Source of the DNA: an uncultured Hungatella sp.
GTDB lineage: Bacteria; Bacillota; Clostridia; Lachnospirales; Lachnospiraceae
Reading direction: 5' to 3'
NCBI GenBank assembly: GCA_910579515.1
Contig: CAJTUV010000006.1
Location: 1 to 64,000, forward strand
DNA length: 64,000 nucleotides
This document shows positions 59,068-64,000 of the stretch, in pieces. The notes beneath the pieces were generated by a model. That model was not told the origin of the DNA and searched no databases. It worked only from the letters and a program-made list of their open reading frames with translations. Numbering within the stretch: position 1 is the stretch's first letter; each line of letters begins with the position of its first letter. The position numbers and the translations under genes were made by a program.

Positions 59068-59967
59068 TTGAATCAGGCAAGAGAACTTATTCACTGCAAT
59101 GGTCCAGCCTCAAATGGGCTTACTGGCCATGGTGTGGGAGTAGCCATTTTGGATACGGGAATTTATCCCCATATAGATTTTGACGATCGGATCACTGCTT
59201 TTTATGATGTTCTAAGAAGGAGAGCATCCGTTTATGACGATAATGGTCATGGAACCCATATATCCGCAATCATAGGAGGAACTGGAGCTGGGTCGGAAGG
59301 GAGGTACTGCGGCGTTGCACCTGGGTGCAGCCTTATCTCTGTAAAGGTGTTGGATGCGAAAGGCAACGGGTTTGCCTCGGATGTTTTAACCGGCCTTCAC
59401 TGGATTCGAGAGCAGAGGGAAAGGCTGGGAATTCGAATCGTCAATATTTCTGTAGGTTCTTATTCCAGGAGAAACATGTCGGAGAATTCGGCCCTGGTAC
59501 GAGGTGTGGATGCAGCGTGGGACGACGGATTAGTGGTGGTAGTGGCAGCAGGGAACAAAGGCCCTGGACGAATGACAGTGACCACTCCGGGAATCAGCCG
59601 GAAGGTTATTACCGTAGGATGCTCTGATGATTACAAGGAAGTGAATGTGATGGGAAACCGTATGGTAGATTATTCTGGCAGAGGGCCTACAGGAGCTTGT
59701 ATCTGTAAACCGGAAATTATTGCTCCAGGGGCGGGAATCGTCAGCTGTTCCAATGACAGGAAACAGTATTCCATAAAAAGCGGTACATCCATGTCTACTC
59801 CGATTGTGGCTGGCGCTCTTGCGCTGCTTTTGGAGAAATATCCGGATATGAACAATCGGGATGTAAAGCTTCGCCTGCGGGAGAGGGCGGTGGATTTGGG
59901 GCTTCCAAGAAATCAGCAGGGATGGGGAATGCTGGATGTGGAGCGGCTTTTGGCAGATGAGATTTGA
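59068..59967 (+). CDS. Intracellular subtilisin-like serine protease (S8 family)
   Basis: The 299-residue protein has the catalytic triad: Asp in VAILDTGIYPHIDF, His in DDNGHGTHISAIIGG and Ser in IKSGTSMSTPIVAGALALL. VAAGNKGPG gives the oxyanion region. There is no signal peptide or long pro-domain, as in the intracellular IspA-type proteases. The start is a TTG with AAGGAT upstream, which suggests low expression. No inhibitor or partner is adjacent. Confidence 0.88.
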   Translation: MNQARELIHCNGPASNGLTGHGVGVAILDTGIYPHIDFDDRITAFYDVLRRRASVYDDNGHGTHISAIIGGTGAGSEGRYCGVAPGCSLISVKVLDAKGNGFASDVLTGLHWIREQRERLGIRIVNISVGSYSRRNMSENSALVRGVDAAWDDGLVVVVAAGNKGPGRMTVTTPGISRKVITVGCSDDYKEVNVMGNRMVDYSGRGPTGACICKPEIIAPGAGIVSCSNDRKQYSIKSGTSMSTPIVAGALALLLEKYPDMNNRDVKLRLRERAVDLGLPRNQQGWGMLDVERLLADEI

Positions 59968-59974
59968 GTAAGGC

Positions 59975-60040
59975 GGCAGCCGATCCCAGAAAAAATTACA
60001 GTTTTCTGGGCAGCCAAGGGGCTGGCTGGGAACGGCTGCC
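59975..60040 (+). ncRNA. Predicted three-way-junction RNA between the protease gene and rel
   Basis: An outer stem GGCAGCCG (59975-59982) / CGGCTGCC (60033-60040) encloses two hairpins: CCCAGAAAA/TTTTCTGGG (59985-60010) and CAGCC/GGCTG (60011-60024). A run of eight T starts 25 bases later. It may be the terminator region of the protease gene or a small RNA. It lies upstream of the rel promoter, so it is not a rel leader unless transcription starts earlier. Confidence 0.45.
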
Positions 60041-60061
60041 ACGTGTACTGTAACCTTTTGC

Positions 60062-60090
60062 TTGCTTTTTTTTCTAAATAAACTTATAAT
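60062..60090 (+). promoter_or_regulatory. Promoter of the (p)ppGpp synthetase gene
   Basis: TTGCTT and a perfect TATAAT are separated by 17 bases, about 55 bases before the start codon. Confidence 0.6.
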
Positions 60091-60144
60091 ACCCTCAGTG
60101 GACAAGGGGTTACGCACTACATTACACTAGAAAAGGTGACGTCT

Positions 60145-62424
60145 ATGGTACAAGAAACCTTAAAAGAGGTAAAGGAACGGGAGCTGAAGGCTCCAGCCTC
60201 GTTTACAAGTCCAGAGGAGCTATATCAGGATATGATCAAGACGATTTATCGTTATCATCCGTCAGATGACATTACCCTGATTGAAAAGGCTTATCGGACA
60301 GCCAGAGAATCCCATAAAGAGCAGAAACGAAAATCGGGTGAACCTTATATCATTCACCCTCTTTGTGTTGCCATTATTCTGGCAAATTTAGAGATGGATA
60401 AGGAAACCATTGCAGCAGGCCTTTTGCATGATGTGGTGGAAGATACAGGAATGACTCTGGAGGAGCTGTCAAAAGAGTTTGGCTCTGAGGTGGCATTTTT
60501 AGTAGACGGCGTTACGAAGTTAACTCAGTTGTCCTGGGATAAAGATAAAGTAGAGATTCAGGCAGAAAATTTGCGTAAAATGTTTTTGGCAATGGCCAAA
60601 GATATTCGGGTTATTATCATTAAGCTGGCGGACAGGCTTCACAATATGCGGACTGGTCAATTCTGGAAGCCAGAGAAACAGAAGGAGAAGGCAAGAGAGA
60701 CTCTGGAAATCTATGCGCCCATTGCAGACCGTCTTGGAATTTCCAAGATTAAGATAGAGTTGGACGACTTATCTTTGAAATTTATAGAGCCACAGATCTA
60801 TTATGATCTGGTGGAGAAGGTAAATCAGCGAAAAGACTCTCGGGATGCCTTCGTTCAGGAGATTGTAGAAGAAGTGCGTAACCATATGAAGGAGGCTGGA
60901 ATAGAGGCCACAGTTGACGGCAGGGCCAAGCATTTTTTCAGCATCTATAAAAAGATGGTGAAGCAGAATAAAACTCTGGATCAGATTTATGATCTGTCTG
61001 CGGTTCGAATCATGGTGGACACAGTGAAGGACTGTTATGGGGCTCTGGGTGTGATTCATGAGATGTATAAGCCCATTCCGGGGCGTTTTAAGGATTATAT
61101 TGCCATGCCAAAGCCTAATATGTACCAGTCTCTTCATACGACGCTCATCAGCAGTACAGGACAGCCTTTTGAGATCCAGATTCGAACGTATGAGATGCAT
61201 CGGACTGCGGAGTATGGAATCGCAGCTCACTGGAAGTATAAAGAAAGCGGCAGCGGCGTTGCTGCCAACGGCAATGAAGAGGCCAAGTTAAGCTGGCTTC
61301 GACAGATTCTGGAGTGGCAGAGGGATACGGATGATTCCAAAGAATTTCTAAATATGGTCAAGGGAGATTTGGATTTATTTTCGGAAAGCGTATACTGCTT
61401 TACTCCTTCTGGAGATGTGAAGACTTTGCCAAGCGGTTCCACTACTATTGACTTTGCGTATGCGATTCACAGTGCGGTAGGCAATAAGCTGGTGGGAGCC
61501 AGAGTCAATGGGAAAATGGTAAACATTGACTATGTGATCCAAAACGGAGACCAGATTGAGATTGTCACCTCCCAAAATTCCAAGGGTCCCAGCAGGGACT
61601 GGCTGGCTCTTGTGAAGAGCACTCAGGCCAAGAATAAGATCAACCAGTGGTTTAAGATGGAATTGAAGGAGGACAACATCCTTCGGGGCAAGGAGATGAT
61701 TGACCGCTATTGCAAATCCAAGGGAATTAATTTTCCAGATCTGAATAAACCGGAATTTATGGAAAAGGTCATGAAACGGTACGCTCTCAAGGACTGGGAT
61801 TCGGTTCTTGCCGCCATTGGCCATGGCGGTTTGAAAGAGGGCCAGGTTGTCAACAAAATGCTGGAGGAGCGGCGCAAGAAGCTGAATAAAGAGGCTACGG
61901 ACGAAGGGATTTTAAATGGCATTGAGACCATGACGAATAAAATTCCTACGGCTAAGAAGCCTAAAAGCGGGATTGTGGTCAAAGGAATCCACGATGTGGC
62001 GGTCCGGTTTTCCAGATGCTGCAGTCCGGTGCCTGGGGATGAAATTATCGGATTCGTCACCAGAGGAAGAGGAGTGTCGATTCATCGGACTGATTGTATC
62101 AATATTATCAATCTTCCGGAGTCGGAGCGGGTACGCATTATCGACGCGGAATGGCAGGCGCCTGCCGGCGAGGAAAATAAGGAGCGGTATTCCACAGAGA
62201 TTCAGATTTTCGCCAACAATCGGATTGGTATGTTTGTGGACATTTCCAAGGTTTTTACAGAGAAACAGATTGATATCACTTCGTTAAATGTAAGGACCAG
62301 CAAACAGGGAAAGGCCACGATTGTGATGACGTTTGACATTCATGGAATTGAAGAATTGAATCGTTTGACAGACAAGCTAAGGCAGATAGAGGGAGTTTTA
62401 GACATAGAGAGAACAGCAGGATAA
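60145..62424 (+). CDS. rel: Bifunctional (p)ppGpp synthetase/hydrolase
   Basis: Rel makes and degrades the stringent-response alarmone (p)ppGpp. The 759-residue protein has an HD hydrolase domain with HDVVEDT near residue 95 and a synthetase domain with RFKDYIAMPKPN near 313. A TGS domain lies near 410-470 (YCFTPSGDVKTLPSGST), followed by a helical region, a conserved Cys-containing segment (RFSRCCSPVPGDEI) and a C-terminal ACT domain. The HD motif is complete, so hydrolase is likely active. ATG 60145 has AAAAGG eight bases upstream; a GTG at 60136 is an alternative. Confidence 0.95.
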   Translation: MVQETLKEVKERELKAPASFTSPEELYQDMIKTIYRYHPSDDITLIEKAYRTARESHKEQKRKSGEPYIIHPLCVAIILANLEMDKETIAAGLLHDVVEDTGMTLEELSKEFGSEVAFLVDGVTKLTQLSWDKDKVEIQAENLRKMFLAMAKDIRVIIIKLADRLHNMRTGQFWKPEKQKEKARETLEIYAPIADRLGISKIKIELDDLSLKFIEPQIYYDLVEKVNQRKDSRDAFVQEIVEEVRNHMKEAGIEATVDGRAKHFFSIYKKMVKQNKTLDQIYDLSAVRIMVDTVKDCYGALGVIHEMYKPIPGRFKDYIAMPKPNMYQSLHTTLISSTGQPFEIQIRTYEMHRTAEYGIAAHWKYKESGSGVAANGNEEAKLSWLRQILEWQRDTDDSKEFLNMVKGDLDLFSESVYCFTPSGDVKTLPSGSTTIDFAYAIHSAVGNKLVGARVNGKMVNIDYVIQNGDQIEIVTSQNSKGPSRDWLALVKSTQAKNKINQWFKMELKEDNILRGKEMIDRYCKSKGINFPDLNKPEFMEKVMKRYALKDWDSVLAAIGHGGLKEGQVVNKMLEERRKKLNKEATDEGILNGIETMTNKIPTAKKPKSGIVVKGIHDVAVRFSRCCSPVPGDEIIGFVTRGRGVSIHRTDCINIINLPESERVRIIDAEWQAPAGEENKERYSTEIQIFANNRIGMFVDISKVFTEKQIDITSLNVRTSKQGKATIVMTFDIHGIEELNRLTDKLRQIEGVLDIERTAG

Positions 62425-62476
62425 ACTGCATTCTCTCTTTTATATCTTTATGACAAAGGGAAAGTGGAGGAGAAGT

Positions 62477-63148
62477 ATGGGCAGATTGACAATCAATCCG
62501 TGTGTGTTAGGGATGATCAGCACGAACTGTTATCTTGTATATGAAAATCAGGGGGAGCGAAAGGAAGGGGAACTTGTTTCTGGAGTTATTGTTGATCCAG
62601 CAGATAATGGGGCTTATATTTTAAATAAATGCAGGGAGCTGTCTATAAAGCCGGAGGCCGTTTTACTGACTCACGGACATTTTGACCATATGCTGGCAGC
62701 AGAGGAAGTAAGACGTGCGTTTCATATTCCGATTTACGCCTGTGAGAAGGAGATGGCTCTTTTGAAGGAGCCGGATTTGAATTTAAGCAGGATCGGAGGG
62801 GAGGATGCGTCTCTGGAGGCTGATAATTGGCTGCGGGACGGACAGGAGCTGGAGCTTCTGGGGAAAAAGTGGAAGGTGCTTTCTACTCCAGGCCATACAG
62901 CAGGGAGCGTGTGTTATTATATTGAAGAGGATCAGGCGCTCTTTAGCGGCGATACTTTGTTCTTCCAATCTGTAGGAAGAACGGATCTGCCTACAGGCAG
63001 TTCATCACAACTTGTGGACTCGGTGGTTCGTATTTTGTTTGCGCTTCCAGAGAAGACAAAAGTGTATCCGGGACATGGGGAAGGAACGAGCATTGGATAT
63101 GAGAAAAAGAGAAATCCTCTGGCTGGAAGAGAGCAAAGAAAGTTATGA
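62477..63148 (+). CDS. MBL-fold metallo-hydrolase (glyoxalase II-like)
   Basis: The 223-residue protein has the metallo-beta-lactamase metal motif THGHFDHM, then His in STPGHTAGSVCYY, Asp in LFSGDTLFFQSVGRTDLPTG, and a final His in VYPGHGEGTSIG. It resembles the YcbL/glyoxalase II group that hydrolyses thioesters. ATG 62477 has GGAGGAGA upstream. It lies next to rel and overlaps the next gene by four bases. The substrate is not known. Confidence 0.9.
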   Translation: MGRLTINPCVLGMISTNCYLVYENQGERKEGELVSGVIVDPADNGAYILNKCRELSIKPEAVLLTHGHFDHMLAAEEVRRAFHIPIYACEKEMALLKEPDLNLSRIGGEDASLEADNWLRDGQELELLGKKWKVLSTPGHTAGSVCYYIEEDQALFSGDTLFFQSVGRTDLPTGSSSQLVDSVVRILFALPEKTKVYPGHGEGTSIGYEKKRNPLAGREQRKL

Positions 63149-64000
63149 TTGGGATAAAGTTAAACAATATGGCGTATGAGCAGGATATTCGGGAGCTTTT
63201 GATGGCTTTTTATCCTGGGGAGACATTTGAATACCAGGGAGGAGATCCGTCCCATTCTTCTCAGAAACAGGCAGACGTAACAGTAGAAGGCTTATTAAGC
63301 CAAGATAGAACACGGTTTTCACTTGAGCTGAGTTTTTCTGGCAGCTCTCAATTTTATGGATTTCGAAATCTTCCAGAGGATATAGAGGAGGAAGCAAGGC
63401 AGCTGGAAGAGCCATTGTCTGTGGATTATGACAATCGGTTTGAGACAAAGAATAAAATCAAGCGCAGACTGTATGTATTGCTGCTTTTTGCCACGGGGAA
63501 AACACTTCCATGGGGGACTCTGACAGGAATTCGTCCTACAAAAATCGCTATGACAAGACTAAGGGAGGGACAGGACAGGGAGCAGATTTTCGACTATATG
63601 AAGAAAACTTACTTTACCAGCGACGAGAAGATTTCTCTTGCCATAGAGATTGCAGAGCGGGAAAAAAAGCTTTTGGAATTGATCGGCTGTGAGCAGGGAT
63701 ACAGCCTGTATGTCGGAATACCATTCTGCCCCACCACCTGTCTGTACTGTTCTTTTACATCTTATCCTATAGAAAAATGGGAAAAGAAGACAGGGCTTTA
63801 TCTGGAGGCGTTGTTTCGGGAACTTGACTATGTGGCAGAGGCGAAGAAGGGATGTACATTAGATACCGTCTATATTGGGGGAGGCACGCCTACCTCTCTT
63901 TCGGCTGAGGATTTGGAGTGCCTGTTGAGAAAATTAAAGGATACCTTTGATTTTTCTACGGTTCGTGAATTTACAGTGGAGGCAGGGAGACCGGACAGCA
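63145..64000 (+). CDS. hemZ: Oxygen-independent coproporphyrinogen III oxidase-like radical SAM protein, partial at right edge
   Basis: The reading frame runs from ATG 63145 to the end of the window, at least 285 residues. An N-terminal region of about 175 residues contains TGIRPTKIAMTRL. The radical SAM core follows, with cluster motif CPTTCLYC near residue 194 and VYIGGGTPTSLS. This layout matches HemZ, the YggW/HemN-related protein of Firmicutes. HemN-type enzymes decarboxylate coproporphyrinogen III, but many relatives handle heme differently, so the activity is uncertain. It overlaps the MBL gene by four bases. Confidence 0.88.
   Translation, partial: MIGIKLNNMAYEQDIRELLMAFYPGETFEYQGGDPSHSSQKQADVTVEGLLSQDRTRFSLELSFSGSSQFYGFRNLPEDIEEEARQLEEPLSVDYDNRFETKNKIKRRLYVLLLFATGKTLPWGTLTGIRPTKIAMTRLREGQDREQIFDYMKKTYFTSDEKISLAIEIAEREKKLLELIGCEQGYSLYVGIPFCPTTCLYCSFTSYPIEKWEKKTGLYLEALFRELDYVAEAKKGCTLDTVYIGGGTPTSLSAEDLECLLRKLKDTFDFSTVREFTVEAGRPDS

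Overview
The window reads as a chromosomal segment of a motile, anaerobic, Gram-positive member of the Lachnospiraceae (Clostridia). Support comes from the strong AGGAGG-type ribosome sites, TTGACA/TATAAT promoters, a flgM-flgN-flgK-flgL-DUF6470-fliW-csrA flagellar operon laid out as in Firmicutes, a DUF5688 gene, a long BadF/HgdC-type activase, an oxygen-independent HemZ, and tRNA genes without encoded CCA. No rRNA genes, CRISPR arrays or intact insertion sequences were seen. The family assignment is inference from gene content, not from a database search.

Layout. 1-1.6 kb holds remnants of a mobile region: a partial hypothetical gene, a frameshifted Rpn-family nuclease/transposase and the 3' end of a sigma-70-like gene. 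1.8-4.3 kb is uvrB with a consensus LexA box and a long leader. 4.3-16.6 kb is carbohydrate metabolism: a DUF5688 gene, a zinc alcohol dehydrogenase, an intracellular heparinase II/III-like lyase, an SPFH/zinc-ribbon protein, an AraC-type regulator divergent from rhaB-rhaM-rhaA-rhaD, and then the one-carbon genes fchA and folD. 16.6-20.0 kb is one large hybrid histidine kinase. 20.2-28.9 kb is housekeeping: tRNA-Arg, a membrane-anchored hypothetical protein, queA, rluF, a divergent ligA overlapping metA, apt, and an OmpR/HK two-component pair. 29.0-29.4 kb is a Pro-Gly-Arg-His tRNA cluster with a near-consensus promoter and a strong terminator.

29.5-36.6 kb is a compact molybdenum operon: an NTP-transferase-like/ModE fusion, a molybdopterin-binding protein, moaC, moaA, a MOSC-MogA fusion, and modA-modB-modC. 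A small heavy-metal-associated protein follows, under a promoter that carries a metal-repressor-like palindrome. 37.0-42.3 kb is the late flagellar operon on the minus strand, driven by a sigma-28-like promoter. Divergent from it, 42.6-49.6 kb carries a FliK/YlqG-like protein, an FlhB C-domain-like protein, two secreted proteins with cell-wall-binding repeats, a lytic transglycosylase, a PilZ protein and a glycosyltransferase. This looks like an envelope and flagellum-linked module and is the most interesting accessory stretch.

49.6-64 kb holds a 1415-residue acyl-CoA dehydratase activase-like protein, corA, a rhomboid-like protein with a zinc ribbon, pyruvate kinase, a diaminopimelate decarboxylase-like gene, an intracellular subtilisin-like protease, the bifunctional (p)ppGpp synthetase/hydrolase, an MBL-fold hydrolase and the start of hemZ, which runs off the right edge.

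The findings I rate highest are these. FolD has lost two of its three cyclohydrolase residues beside a dedicated cyclohydrolase, FchA. The flagellum-adjacent module combines wall-binding proteins, a transglycosylase and an FlhB-like protein without the cleavage motif. The NTP-transferase/ModE fusion has a degenerate nucleotide motif. The LigA paralogue has changes around the adenylated lysine. No wholly new system is proven by the sequence alone.
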